Below, one piece after another: positions 34,729 to 43,406 of a DNA stretch of 64,000 nt. Positions within the stretch are counted from its first letter, which is position 1, and each line of letters begins with the position of its first letter. The notes under the pieces are model-generated. The model ran no database searches, was not told the DNA's origin, and was given only the letters and a program-made list of their open reading frames with translations. Origin of the DNA: Halorussus halobius (GTDB lineage: Archaea; Halobacteriota; Halobacteria; Halobacteriales; Haladaptataceae); assembly GCF_004765805.1 (NCBI RefSeq), contig NZ_ML219773.1, positions 248,001 through 312,000 on the forward strand, read 5' to 3'. The translations under genes and the position numbers were made by a program.

Positions 34729-35469
34729 TCAGTCGGCGGTCTCCGCTGGGGTCGGGCCGGTCTCGCGCGAGCGAAGGAGTCCGACCACGGCGTAGACGAA
34801 CGGCGTGTCCCCGACCGCGATGAGCAGCTTCAGGACGTACTGGCCCACGATGAGTCCGAGCAGGGCGTTGACCGACTGCGGGTCGCCGCCCCGGAGCGCG
34901 GGCATCGCGGCGAACCCGACGACCACGAAGATTATCGAGTCGACGAGCTGGCTGGTCGCGGTCGACCCGACGTTGCGGAGCCAGAGGCGCTGGCTGCCGG
35001 TCCGTTCGCGGATGCGATGGAAGACGTACACGTCCCAGTTCTGGCTCACGGCGTACGCCAGCAGGCTCGCCACGACGACGTTGAGGCTCGCGCCCAGCAC
35101 CGTCTCGAACGTCGCGGGGTCGACCTCGGTGAACGGCGCGGCGGGCGCGGCGATGGTCGAGTACACCAGGGCCAGCAGGACGAAGTTCATGACGAAGCCC
35201 ACGTTGACCATCTTGTGGGCCTCGCGCGGGCCGTAGAGTTCGGAGTAGCAGTCGGAGGCGAAGAACGTCACCGCGTACGCCAGCGCCGCGCCGGGCATCG
35301 CGAGCATCGCGCCGGTGAACGGAAGCTCGAACGGAATCGCAAAGCCCAGCAGCTTCGACGCGGTGAGCTGTGCGGTCACCAGCGCGGTGACGAACAGCGC
35401 GACGAGCGCGACGCGCCCGAGCGGGAGCGGCGTGACGTCTCGGTACTCGTCGGGTCCGGGCTCACTCAT
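34729..35469 (-). CDS. VUT/YhhQ family queuosine-archaeosine precursor transporter
   Basis: 246-residue membrane protein with about six helices. The family pattern FAIPFELPFTGAMLAMPGAALAYAVTFFASDCYSELYG and TATSQLVDSIIFVVVGF is recognisable. YhhQ proteins import 7-deazaguanine precursors for tRNA modification, in archaea for archaeosine. Its start overlaps the end of an upstream RHH gene by 8 bases, suggesting regulation by or co-expression with that protein. Confidence 0.85.
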   Translation of the reverse strand: MSEPGPDEYRDVTPLPLGRVALVALFVTALVTAQLTASKLLGFAIPFELPFTGAMLAMPGAALAYAVTFFASDCYSELYGPREAHKMVNVGFVMNFVLLALVYSTIAAPAAPFTEVDPATFETVLGASLNVVVASLLAYAVSQNWDVYVFHRIRERTGSQRLWLRNVGSTATSQLVDSIIFVVVGFAAMPALRGGDPQSVNALLGLIVGQYVLKLLIAVGDTPFVYAVVGLLRSRETGPTPAETAD

Positions 35470-35635
35470 CGTCGAGTCGCCCCTGTCGCTGGTCGATTTC
35501 GTCGAGCAGGTCGAGGGTCTTCCGGACCGACGCCCGGACGGCCTCGCTCCGGTTGACGAACTTGCCGTCCTCGCCGACGTGCTCGTCGAGGTCGTCGAGG
35601 AGCTCGTCGGGCACTTCCACGCTTATCTTGGTCAT
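35462..35635 (-). CDS. Ribbon-helix-helix protein
   Basis: 57-residue CopG/RHH-type DNA-binding protein: a beta strand (TKISVEVPDELLDDLDE) then helices in KFVNRSEAVRASVRKTLDLLDEI. The NRSEAVR turn is characteristic. It overlaps the VUT transporter gene by 8 bases and is the first gene of the pair, so it may autoregulate the operon. An AT-rich TATTATCGACGG lies just upstream. Confidence 0.8.
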   Translation of the reverse strand: MTKISVEVPDELLDDLDEHVGEDGKFVNRSEAVRASVRKTLDLLDEIDQRQGRLDDE

Positions 35636-35758
35636 ACTCGGGTATTATCGACGGCTGGTTTAAATCGTTCGGGACCTCCGGAGCCTCCCCCGGCTTTATC
35701 TTATCTGTAGTCGCTCGCTACTACAGGTCGACGTCAACGGCCTCGTCGCTCGGGTCCC

Positions 35759-36337
35759 TCACCGCGTCTCCGGTTCGAACGTGGTGGCCGTCTCCGTGCG
35801 GTAGGTCACGGGAGCGTCCGACGCGGTGAGTTCCAGTTCGAGGTCGACAGCGATTCGCTCGGCCGGGGCGGTATTCGGGTCGATAATCGTGTTGATGAAC
35901 ACTGTTTCGTCGGTGACGTCCGGCGCGTCCGACAGTGCGATCCGCGTCGAACCATCGCCTTCGACTCGTCCGTACCTCAGGTTCGGCCACACCGCACCGG
36001 GTGGCGAGGCGAGGTAGATGTCGGCGGGCTCCTCGGCTGGTTGCGTGCGGAGATCGAACCGGAAGGACTCGACGCTCGTCGCCTCGTCGTACTCGATGAA
36101 AATCCCGAACCCGAACCGGTCGTTCAGTGACGCCGGAAACGAGTGCTGATCGAACCCCACCACGCGGACCTCCTCGCCGTCGTCTCGGTAGACGAGGTAC
36201 GTCTCGTTTTCGCGACGTCCGTCCTGCTGTTCGATTTCGGCTTCGAGCTCGACGGTCCGGTCGGCACCGAACGAACATCCGGCAGTCGTGACTCCGACCG
36301 GTATCGCAGCCGTCGCGAGGAATCGCCGTCTGTCCAT
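35759..36337 (-). CDS. Tat-exported lipoprotein, unknown function
   Basis: 192 residues. The N-terminus MDRRRFLATAAIPVGVTTAGCSF contains a twin-arginine motif (RRRF) and a lipobox ending in Cys21, so it is exported folded and lipid-anchored outside the membrane. The mature part is beta-rich and acidic with no recognised domain. The placement next to the TatC genes is suggestive but may be chance. ATG 36335-36337 is fixed by the signal. Confidence 0.75.
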   Translation of the reverse strand: MDRRRFLATAAIPVGVTTAGCSFGADRTVELEAEIEQQDGRRENETYLVYRDDGEEVRVVGFDQHSFPASLNDRFGFGIFIEYDEATSVESFRFDLRTQPAEEPADIYLASPPGAVWPNLRYGRVEGDGSTRIALSDAPDVTDETVFINTIIDPNTAPAERIAVDLELELTASDAPVTYRTETATTFEPETR

Positions 36338-36353
36338 GGTGGCACTCCTGACT

Positions 36354-36365
36354 GATTTTAATAAT
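36354..36365 (-). promoter_or_regulatory. Promoter of the Tat lipoprotein gene
   Basis: Minus-strand ATTATTAAAATC, 17-28 bases before the ATG, one of few AT-rich runs here. The adjoining 36366-36492 stretch shows nothing else I can name. Confidence 0.45.
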
Positions 36366-36492
36366 ACGTGTCGGTTTTCCCGCAAGATCGACAGCAGGCG
36401 CAGCATACGCCCGTGAACCTATCACAAAATATGGACCCCGACGTGTCCACGCCGCTCACTCGACGGAAAACCAGAGAACCGGTTCCGGTCGG

Positions 36493-38778
36493 TTATCGCC
36501 GCCCGCCCAGCGACACCAGCCACAGCACGCCCAGCCCGAAGACGTACGCCAGCGACAGCGGGATGGCGATGAGGAACATCGTGTAGAGGCTATCGGGCGT
36601 GAGCAACCCGGCGACGGCGAAGATGGCGATGGTGACCTCGCGCCACCGGTCGTACATCGCCTCGAACGAGACGATGCCGCCGTAGCGGAACAGCCACATC
36701 GTGAGCGGCACGTCGGCCAGCAGGCCGATGCCGGCGGTGGTGAAAAAGACCAGCCAGAAGAAGTTGCTGACCCGGTAGGAGATTATCATCTCGGCGCGCA
36801 CGGCGTCGGCGACCAGCCACGAGATGATGCGGGGCGCGACCTGGAGATAGCCCAGCGCACTGCCGGCGACCAGTCCGACCGCGATGGTGCCGGCCCACAC
36901 GCCGAACACCCGGCGGTCGCCCCCGGCGAGGCCGCGCTCTTTCATCGCGGGCCACGCCCAGTAGAGCACGACGGGCAGGACGGCCACCAGCGCGAGCAGG
37001 GTCGATATCTTGACCTCGAAGATGAGCGCCTCCACGGGGTGGAGGACGACGATGTTGAGTATCTCCTCGCCCGACCCCATCTCGGGGCGCACCTCGGCGG
37101 GAAGCCGTTCGAGGAAGTCCTCGCGGATGTAGCCGATGCCGCCGCTGTAGAGGAACATGAACGCAGCCGCGAGCACGGCCATGAAGATGCCCACGAGCCA
37201 GAACATCTTCGAGGTGAGGCTGTCGAGGACGAACCGGATGTCGTAGTACCACCCGCCGATGTCCTCCTCGGTGGTCTCCTCCTCGGTGAAGGCGTCGGCC
37301 ATCCCGGCCGCGGTGCTCCCGAGGACGCCGGCGTCGTCGTCGCCCGTGGCCACGTCCTCGGCCATCGGAGCCTCGCCGTCGCCGGTCCCGCCCTCGTCCG
37401 GGGTCGAGGTCCTCGGGGCGTCGCCCGACGCCGCTTCGGGCGCGGTCTCGGCGTCCGCGGGCTCGCCCGCCGACTCCTCGTCCTCGTCGGGGTTGAGTTC
37501 GTCCCAGCGGTCGAGGATGGTCTGGGCCTTCTCGGCCTCGTCGTCGTCCATCGCCTGCCGGGCGTAGTCGACCGCCTCCTCCTCGCCCATCTCGACGAAG
37601 ACCTCCGGCGGGGCGGCCCTAACCGCGCCGGCGTCGAGCGCGCCGAGGTCGATGTTGCCCGGCGCGCCGCCCCCGTGCTCGTCGTCGCGGGGGGCCAGTT
37701 GGCTCAGCGTGACCGAGAGGTAGTAGAGGAACGTGACCACGAACGCGACGCCGGCGGCGGCCCCGGCCGCCGCGAGCACGGCCTGCCCGCGCGGGAGCCC
37801 GAGCAACTGTTCCACGGGCGGAATCGCGAAGTCGAGCGACGACGGGAGGCGCTCGTTGACCGCTGAAACGCCCGCCTCGGTGAAGAACAGTCTGACGAGG
37901 AGGAACACCAGCGCGGGCGCGCCGAACGTCCGAATCCAGTTGTCCCGGACGACGCTCCGCAGGGTGAACCGGTCGCTCGCGCGCTTGAGCATCACGACTA
38001 CCTTCGTGAGGTAGAGGCTGAACGCGTACAGCAGGATGAGCGGGGTCGCCCACATGATCTGGGTGAACGGGTCCGGGGGCGACGCGAACGCGCCGAACAG
38101 GAAGATGCCCATGATGGCGTAGCGCCACTTGTCCCGGAACGTCTCGTAGGGGACGATGCCGGTGTAGCCCAGCGCGCTCATCGCCAGCGGCAACTCGGCC
38201 GCCAGCCCGAACGACAGCGACAGGAACAGGATGAACTCGGTCCACTTGACGATGGAGTAGTTGGTCTGGAACCCGGCGGTGATGGCGTTGTCCGCGAGGA
38301 ACTGGAACATCAGCGGGAAGAAGACGAGGTAGCCGTAGAGGATGCCGCCGAAAAACAGCGCGAGCGCCAGCAGCCCCAGCCCCGCCAGCTTCCAGCGGGC
38401 GATGGGCGTCTCGGGGTACCACGACCGCTCCTTGAACGAGTCGCGGGCGTAGTACGCCAGCGCGGGGAGCGCGAGCAGTATCCCCGCGATGACACCGATT
38501 TTGGCCTGCAACAGGATGACGTCGAACGGCGTCACCGCGACGATGTTGATGCTCTCGGCGACCTCGTCGGACATCTGGGCGGTGGTGACGTCCCTGAGGA
38601 ACGGCCAGCCGACGCCCCGCAGCGCGTAGAAACAGCCCAGAAAGCCCACGAGGAAGACGACGAAGACCTTCCGGAGGTGGTCCTGTGCGGCCGACAGCAT
38701 CGACCCGACGGTCTCCCGGCCGCTGTTGACCGCGCGGGCGGTGTCCTCGTCGACGATGCTACTTCCGGTTCCCGACAT
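36493..38778 (-). CDS. tatC2: TatCt: fused double-domain Tat translocase subunit
   Basis: 761-residue haloarchaeal double TatC with two six-helix TatC domains (about 20-270 and 510-760). They are linked by two extra helices (about 285-360) and a long acidic linker (about 370-500, Glu/Asp/Ala/Ser-rich). The core motif QDHLRKVFVVFLVGF and FLADNAITAGFQTNYSIVKWTEFILFLSLSFGLAAELP appear in the first domain, and a second set starts near DSLTSKMFWLVGI. It is the signal-recognising core of Sec-independent export of folded proteins, which haloarchaea use heavily. It is divergent from tatC1. Confidence 0.95.
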   Translation of the reverse strand: MSGTGSSIVDEDTARAVNSGRETVGSMLSAAQDHLRKVFVVFLVGFLGCFYALRGVGWPFLRDVTTAQMSDEVAESINIVAVTPFDVILLQAKIGVIAGILLALPALAYYARDSFKERSWYPETPIARWKLAGLGLLALALFFGGILYGYLVFFPLMFQFLADNAITAGFQTNYSIVKWTEFILFLSLSFGLAAELPLAMSALGYTGIVPYETFRDKWRYAIMGIFLFGAFASPPDPFTQIMWATPLILLYAFSLYLTKVVVMLKRASDRFTLRSVVRDNWIRTFGAPALVFLLVRLFFTEAGVSAVNERLPSSLDFAIPPVEQLLGLPRGQAVLAAAGAAAGVAFVVTFLYYLSVTLSQLAPRDDEHGGGAPGNIDLGALDAGAVRAAPPEVFVEMGEEEAVDYARQAMDDDEAEKAQTILDRWDELNPDEDEESAGEPADAETAPEAASGDAPRTSTPDEGGTGDGEAPMAEDVATGDDDAGVLGSTAAGMADAFTEEETTEEDIGGWYYDIRFVLDSLTSKMFWLVGIFMAVLAAAFMFLYSGGIGYIREDFLERLPAEVRPEMGSGEEILNIVVLHPVEALIFEVKISTLLALVAVLPVVLYWAWPAMKERGLAGGDRRVFGVWAGTIAVGLVAGSALGYLQVAPRIISWLVADAVRAEMIISYRVSNFFWLVFFTTAGIGLLADVPLTMWLFRYGGIVSFEAMYDRWREVTIAIFAVAGLLTPDSLYTMFLIAIPLSLAYVFGLGVLWLVSLGGRR

Positions 38779-38838
38779 TCGTTAGAAGGGGTTGCCGTGT
38801 CGTAGTTATCAATCTTCTCGTAGCGCCGGTCACAGAAG

Positions 38839-38850
38839 ACCTATAAGAAC
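38839..38850 (+). promoter_or_regulatory. tatC1 promoter in the divergent TatC spacer
   Basis: ACCTATAAGAAC lies 22-33 bases before the tatC1 ATG. The 93-base spacer must also hold the minus-strand tatC2 promoter, for which GATTGATAACTAC (minus strand, about 38798-38810) is the best candidate. Confidence 0.5.
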
Positions 38851-38871
38851 CGCCGGGCTTAGACCGACTGG

Positions 38872-39723
38872 ATGGCCGACGAATCGGAAGCGACCGCCAG
38901 CAACCTCTCGCGGGCCGAGAAGACCGACCCGACGGCCGGGCGGGAAGAGCTCGACGAACTCGACGACCCGTCCGGCCACCCGAACCGGGGAGGCGAGCCG
39001 CTGGAGGACGAGGAGATGCCGCTGGCCGACCACATCGAGGAGATGATAAAGCGGCTGGCGGTCGTCATCGTGGTCGCGGGGACCATCACCGCCATCGGGC
39101 TTCCGTTCGCCGAGGACGTCATCAACTTCCTGTGGTACAACATCATCCCGCTCGACCAGCTCGGCCAGGAGGCCCGGCCCCGCATCTACCACCCGCTGGC
39201 GCTGGTGTTGACCAAGCTCAAGGTCGCCAGCCTCGCGGGCGTCGTCGTGGCGCTGCCGGTGTTCGTCTACCAGACGTACCTGTTCATGAAGCCCGGGCTC
39301 TACCCCCACGAGCGACGCTACTACCTCGCGGCGGTCCCCACGAGCCTCGTGCTGGCGTTCGTGGGCGTGAGCTTCGCCTTTTACCTCGTCCTGCCCGCGA
39401 TATTCACCTACTTCATCTACTACACCGACGACGTGGCGATTCTGGCGTTCGGCCTCACGAAGACGTTCGACCTCATCCTGATGTTGATGGGGTATCTGGC
39501 GGTCGTGTTCCAGATTCCGCTCTTTATCATGCTCGCCATCATGATGGGACTGACCACCCGCCGGTGGTTGGCCGACCGCCGCCTGCTGTTCTGGGGCGCG
39601 TTCCTCGGCATCTCCTTTCTGTTCACGCCGGACCCGACCGGGATGGCACCCATCCTCGTCACCGTGACGATGATCGGTCTGTTCGAGGGGACGCTCGCGC
39701 TCCTGAAGTGGACCGGGAACTGA
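38872..39723 (+). CDS. tatC1: TatCo: single-domain Tat translocase subunit
   Basis: 283-residue TatC with a 50-residue acidic N-terminus followed by PLADHIEEMIKRLAVVIVVAG, the conserved glutamate-containing first cytoplasmic segment, and six helices. VYQTYLFMKPGLYPHERRY and the FLFTPDPTGM loop are family hallmarks. Haloarchaea need both TatCo and TatCt; TatCo interacts with TatA. It is divergent from tatC2. Confidence 0.95.
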   Translation: MADESEATASNLSRAEKTDPTAGREELDELDDPSGHPNRGGEPLEDEEMPLADHIEEMIKRLAVVIVVAGTITAIGLPFAEDVINFLWYNIIPLDQLGQEARPRIYHPLALVLTKLKVASLAGVVVALPVFVYQTYLFMKPGLYPHERRYYLAAVPTSLVLAFVGVSFAFYLVLPAIFTYFIYYTDDVAILAFGLTKTFDLILMLMGYLAVVFQIPLFIMLAIMMGLTTRRWLADRRLLFWGAFLGISFLFTPDPTGMAPILVTVTMIGLFEGTLALLKWTGN

Positions 39724-39784
39724 GGGGACGGTCCGCAACCGTCGGAACGGTACGCTTTTTCGCCCGCGCTCCGCACCGTCGGCC

Positions 39785-40297
39785 GTGTCCCCAGACGTCG
39801 CTCCCGACGCCCCGCGCGAACCGCAGACGCTCCGGCTGCCGGCGTCGAAACTCGACTCGTTCCGCGCGTGGGCCACTCGCGGCACCGCGCTCGCGGCCGC
39901 AGCGCGCGTGCGGGACTCCGAGGGCAGAATCGCGCTCGTCCGAAACAGGTGGTCGGACGGGTGGACGCTGCCCGGCGGCGCGGTCGAATCCGGCGAGTCA
40001 CCGGCCGAGGCCGCCCGCCGGGAGGTTCGGGAGGAGACCGGCCTCGACGCGACCGTCGGCGAGCCGCTGGTCGTCCTCGACCAGTCGTACGTGGCCGAGG
40101 GCGATGTGAACGACGGTGACGCCGCCGCGGACGTGCAATTCACGGCCGAGTACGTGGTGTACTCGGCGTTCGCCGAGGGAGCGATTCCCGGCGCGTCCGA
40201 GCTGGGCGTCGACGCCGACGAGATAGCGGCGGCCCGCTGGTTCGCGTCGCCGCCCGCGGACCTCCACGACGGCGACCTCCTCCGGCCGTACCTCTGA
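39785..40297 (+). CDS. Nudix hydrolase
   Basis: 170 residues with a GTG start at 39785. The Nudix box (GGAVESGESPAEAARREVREETGL, about 64-87) is intact with REVREETG. The N-terminal 35 residues are a haloarchaeal extension. It cleaves nucleoside diphosphate derivatives; substrate unknown. It follows tatC1 in the same direction with a 61-base gap. Confidence 0.9.
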   Translation: MSPDVAPDAPREPQTLRLPASKLDSFRAWATRGTALAAAARVRDSEGRIALVRNRWSDGWTLPGGAVESGESPAEAARREVREETGLDATVGEPLVVLDQSYVAEGDVNDGDAAADVQFTAEYVVYSAFAEGAIPGASELGVDADEIAAARWFASPPADLHDGDLLRPYL

Positions 40298-40363
40298 GCG
40301 CCCGCCGGGGACGACTGCGGGGCGTCCGCTCGGGCAACGTCGGATTTCCGCGAGCGTAATCGC

Positions 40364-40373
40364 CCTATAACTA
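40364..40373 (+). promoter_or_regulatory. TATA-like box of the 40.4-kb structured RNA candidate
   Basis: CCTATAACTA, centred about 30 bases before the outer stem of the structure at 40401. No protein start lies within a plausible distance downstream on this strand. Confidence 0.45.
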
Positions 40374-40397
40374 AGGTGCTGTGGCTCCAAGCACGGC

Positions 40398-40490
40398 GTA
40401 GCGTTCGCACCTGCCACATAGCTCGCGTGCCAGCAGCTACGTACCGCAGTTCGCGTGCCAGCAAACTGCCACCCTGGGTGCGAACGCGAC
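40398..40490 (+). ncRNA. Candidate three-way-junction small RNA
   Basis: A perfect 11-bp outer inverted repeat (40401-40411 GCGTTCGCACC with 40477-40487) encloses two hairpins that share the same loop, CGCGTGCCAGC. Hairpin 1 has stem TAGCT (40419-40423/40435-40439). Hairpin 2 has stem GCAGTT (40446-40451/40464-40469). Different stems with an identical loop show paired changes between the two halves. The TATA-like box at 40364 would start transcription at about 40395-40400, just before the outer stem. Alternatives are a DNA recombination site or remnant of an IS end. The rest of the 268-base gap shows nothing clear. Confidence 0.45.
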
Positions 40491-40565
40491 TTTCTGAGGA
40501 CCAATCGGCGAGCGACGCGAGGAGCGGACCGTGTCTCGACGAGGACTCGACGTGGTTCGGGAACC

Positions 40566-40901
40566 CTACGCCTCGGGCACGCAGTCGAGCAGGTCCCACT
40601 CCAACTGCGCGAGGTCTTCGGCGGCGGGATTGTCGCGATTTATCCGGTACATCTGGCTGTTGCCGACCGTGCGCGTCCGCTCGACGACTCCGTAGGCGAC
40701 GAGGTCGTCGATGTGTTCGTAGAACGTGCTCCGGTCGATACCCGCCAATCGAGAGACGTCGGTCGGATTGAGGTCGCGGTCGTTCTCGCTCAACAGCGCG
40801 ACGAGAATCTTCACTTTGGCGTGCGGGCCGAGAACGTCGGTGAGGACGGTTCCCTCCGCAGCGGCCTCGGACGCGTTCTCGTCTATCTGGGGCGTACTCA
40901 T
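40566..40901 (-). CDS. Winged-helix transcriptional regulator
   Basis: 111-residue haloarchaeal HTH protein. The helices HAKVKILVALLSENDRDLNPTDVSRLAGIDRSTFYEHIDDLVAYGVVERTRTVGNSQMYRINRDNP give a complete winged helix (about 27-92). It resembles ArsR/TrmB-like regulators that lack an obvious ligand domain. It is divergent from the unknown gene at 41038 across an AT-rich 136-base spacer, so it may control it and itself. Confidence 0.85.
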   Translation of the reverse strand: MSTPQIDENASEAAAEGTVLTDVLGPHAKVKILVALLSENDRDLNPTDVSRLAGIDRSTFYEHIDDLVAYGVVERTRTVGNSQMYRINRDNPAAEDLAQLEWDLLDCVPEA

Positions 40902-41037
40902 CTATGACCGAGAACAGTCGTCGCGGAGTTATACCTTTCGGATATTCTCCGGCTTACTCTCGTATAAAAACGATATAGGTGAAGTCTTATCCCAACAGGT
41001 TTAAATAACTTACTTCGACTCTATCGACTAAATAGCG

Positions 41038-41319
41038 ATGTCCGACGATGCGCAACTCCGGGTGAAAATAGTAACGAAGCTCGCCCGAAAACCAGTGGTT
41101 GGGTCACACAAAAAGCGGGTCGACACCGTGAAAAACTGGTTCGCCACGGACGACCAAGGACGAGTCGAAGACCTCGTCCGAGAGATGATTCGGAATCCCG
41201 ACGCACCGCTGGAAGGATACGGCGGGAGTCGGGACAACGTGCGGTTGACCGGCGTCGAGGACGCCAAACGGTACATCGAGGAACGCGGCGGGGACCTGCC
41301 GTGGGGTTTGCGCGACTGA
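41038..41319 (+). CDS. Hypothetical basic protein, 93 residues
   Basis: No family recognised. It is basic in the N-terminal half (VKIVTKLARKPVVGSHKKRVDTVKNWF) and ends acidic (DAKRYIEERGGDLPWGLRD), which is unusual for a haloarchaeal protein. A helix-rich fold is likely; there is no signal or membrane segment. The upstream spacer is the most AT-rich in this part (CAGGTTTAAATAACTT at about 40999-41014 as probable TATA). Its lower GC and divergent partner regulator suggest an acquired pair. Confidence 0.55.
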   Translation: MSDDAQLRVKIVTKLARKPVVGSHKKRVDTVKNWFATDDQGRVEDLVREMIRNPDAPLEGYGGSRDNVRLTGVEDAKRYIEERGGDLPWGLRD

Positions 41320-41356
41320 TTCCACCCTCGGGCTCACGCCACGCGAACGCTCCGCG

Positions 41357-41368
41357 AATATTTTTAAC
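41357..41368 (+). promoter_or_regulatory. Promoter of the MutS-like gene
   Basis: AATATTTTTAAC, 25-36 bases upstream of ATG 41393, a canonical position. Confidence 0.55.
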
Positions 41369-41392
41369 CGAGGGGTCGGTACTCCACGCCGA

Positions 41393-43396
41393 ATGGAACT
41401 GGAGGCCATCCCGGGCGTCGGGTCGAAGACGGCGGCGGCGCTCTCGGAACTCGACGACCCAGAGGCCGCGCTGGCCGACGGCGACGTGGCCGAACTCGCC
41501 AGCGCCCCGGGCATCACCGAGGGTCGGGCCGCCGCCATCGCTCGCGGTGCCGTCCGGGAGCGCCACGACGACCCCGGTGGCTTCGCGGCGACCGACCGCG
41601 CCGAGGAGATATATCGGGACGCCCTCGACCTGCTCGCGGAGCGAACCGTCACCGACTACGGCGCGAAGCGGCTGGAAACCGTCTACCCGAGCGGCGTCCG
41701 GTCGCGCATCGAGGAGGTCCGTGAGTTCGCCGAGTCGGCGATGGAGCGCGACCCCGACCCGGCGGTGTCGGACGCGCTGGCCGACGTGGAACCCCTGGCC
41801 GACCCCGGCGGCGTGACGGTCCGCGACCGGTGTCTGGCGACCGCCGACGCCGAGCGCTACAGCGAGGCCCAGCGGGCGATGCCGGAGCTGAGCGTCGAGG
41901 TGGTCGAGGACGCCCGCGACCTCGCGGACCTCGCGCGGGGCTACTCCACCGTGGTCGCGCTCGACGAGGCGTTCGCCGGCGTAGCAGTCGAGGGCGACGT
42001 GCGGGTCGAACCCGACGCCCTCGAACGCCCGGCAGAGGTCGTGCCCGAGCGCGTGCTGGCCTTCTTCGCGGCCAATCGGGAGTGTCTGCGGGCCGCCGCC
42101 GAGGTCCACCGCGTGGCCGACCTCGACCCGCCGCTGGACCTCGACGACCTCGAAGCGGCGCTGGCGCGGGTCGACGCGGACGGGACCGTCGTGGGCGACG
42201 ACGAGTTGGACCGGCTGGCGCGGGCGGTCGACGACCTCGACGCCGCCGTCTCGACCGCCGAGAGCGCGGCCAACGACGCGCTTCGGGAGGCTATCGAGGA
42301 GCGCGACGTCACCGTCGAGGGGTCGGACCTGCTCTCGCTGGTCGAACAGGGTGCGGGGGTCGACTCGCTCCTGTCGCGCGAGTTGAGCGACGAGTACGCC
42401 GAGGCGGTCGCGCTGGCCCGCGAGGAACTGATAGACTCGCTCGACCTCGACTCGGGCGAGGCCGAGGTGGCTCGCCGGGCGTTCCCCGAGGAGCCGACCT
42501 TCCCGGTCGAGCGCGACGAGGACGTCGTGACCCGACTGCGCGAGGACCTGCAGGCCGCGAAGGACCGCCGGGCCGCCAGTCGGAAGCGCGAGCTCGCGGC
42601 CGACCTCGCCGACCGCCGCGCGGCCGCCGAGCAACTGGTCCGGACCGCGCTCGAACTCGACGTGGAACTCGCTATCGCTCGGTTCGCCGAGGACTTCGAC
42701 TGCACGATGCCGGAGTTCGCGGACGAGCCGTCCGGGGGCGGAGCGCAGGGGTTCGAAATCGAGGGCGGGCGCTCGCCCCTGCTCGACGTCGAGTTCGAAG
42801 ACGTGGAGCCGGTCGACTACGCGGTGTCGGACGTGGCGCTCCTCTCGGGGGTCAACAGCGGCGGGAAGACCTCCACGCTCGATCTGGTGGCGCTCGTCGC
42901 GATTCTGGCCCACATGGGTCTGCCGGTCCCCGCCGAGTCGGTCCGGTTGGAGCGGTTCGGCGAACTCCACTATCACGCCAAGACGCAGGGTACGCTCGAC
43001 GCCGGCGCGTTCGAGGCGACCGTCCGGGAGTTCGCGGACCTGACGGCCGGCGGCGAGGACCGACTCGTCCTCGTGGACGAACTCGAGAGCATCACCGAAC
43101 CCGGCGCGAGCGCCAAGATAATCGCGGGCATCCTCGAAGAGCTCCGGGACGGCGACGTGACGGGCGTGTTCGTCTCCCACCTCGCGGCCGAGATACGCGA
43201 GATGGCTGACTACGACGTGCCGGTCGACGGCATCGAGGCCGAGGGGCTGGTCGAGGGCGAACTGGTCGTGAATCGCTCGCCGGTGAAAGACCACCTCGCG
43301 CGCTCGACGCCCGAACTCATCGTGGAGAAACTCGCGGGGGATTCCGACGACGCGCCTCGCGGCGAGTTCTACGACCGCCTGTTGGAGAAGTTCTGA
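41393..43396 (+). CDS. MutS-family ATPase with N-terminal helix-hairpin-helix
   Basis: 667 residues. The N-terminus is an HhH DNA-binding motif (LEAIPGVGSKTAAALSELDD, 2-21) with a second at about 35-55. The middle (150-470) is helical, matching MutS lever/clamp regions. The C-terminal ATPase has Walker A SGVNSGGKTSTLDL (near 485), GTLDAGAFEATVREF, Walker B RLVLVDELESITEPGASAKI and FVSHLAAEI. There is no mismatch-recognition domain, as in MutS2/MutS-V-like proteins, and no Smr nuclease. It may act on recombination intermediates. The HhH-MutS combination is a haloarchaeal/archaeal form. Confidence 0.87.
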   Translation: MELEAIPGVGSKTAAALSELDDPEAALADGDVAELASAPGITEGRAAAIARGAVRERHDDPGGFAATDRAEEIYRDALDLLAERTVTDYGAKRLETVYPSGVRSRIEEVREFAESAMERDPDPAVSDALADVEPLADPGGVTVRDRCLATADAERYSEAQRAMPELSVEVVEDARDLADLARGYSTVVALDEAFAGVAVEGDVRVEPDALERPAEVVPERVLAFFAANRECLRAAAEVHRVADLDPPLDLDDLEAALARVDADGTVVGDDELDRLARAVDDLDAAVSTAESAANDALREAIEERDVTVEGSDLLSLVEQGAGVDSLLSRELSDEYAEAVALAREELIDSLDLDSGEAEVARRAFPEEPTFPVERDEDVVTRLREDLQAAKDRRAASRKRELAADLADRRAAAEQLVRTALELDVELAIARFAEDFDCTMPEFADEPSGGGAQGFEIEGGRSPLLDVEFEDVEPVDYAVSDVALLSGVNSGGKTSTLDLVALVAILAHMGLPVPAESVRLERFGELHYHAKTQGTLDAGAFEATVREFADLTAGGEDRLVLVDELESITEPGASAKIIAGILEELRDGDVTGVFVSHLAAEIREMADYDVPVDGIEAEGLVEGELVVNRSPVKDHLARSTPELIVEKLAGDSDDAPRGEFYDRLLEKF

Positions 43397-43406
43397 GCGC
43401 GAATGG

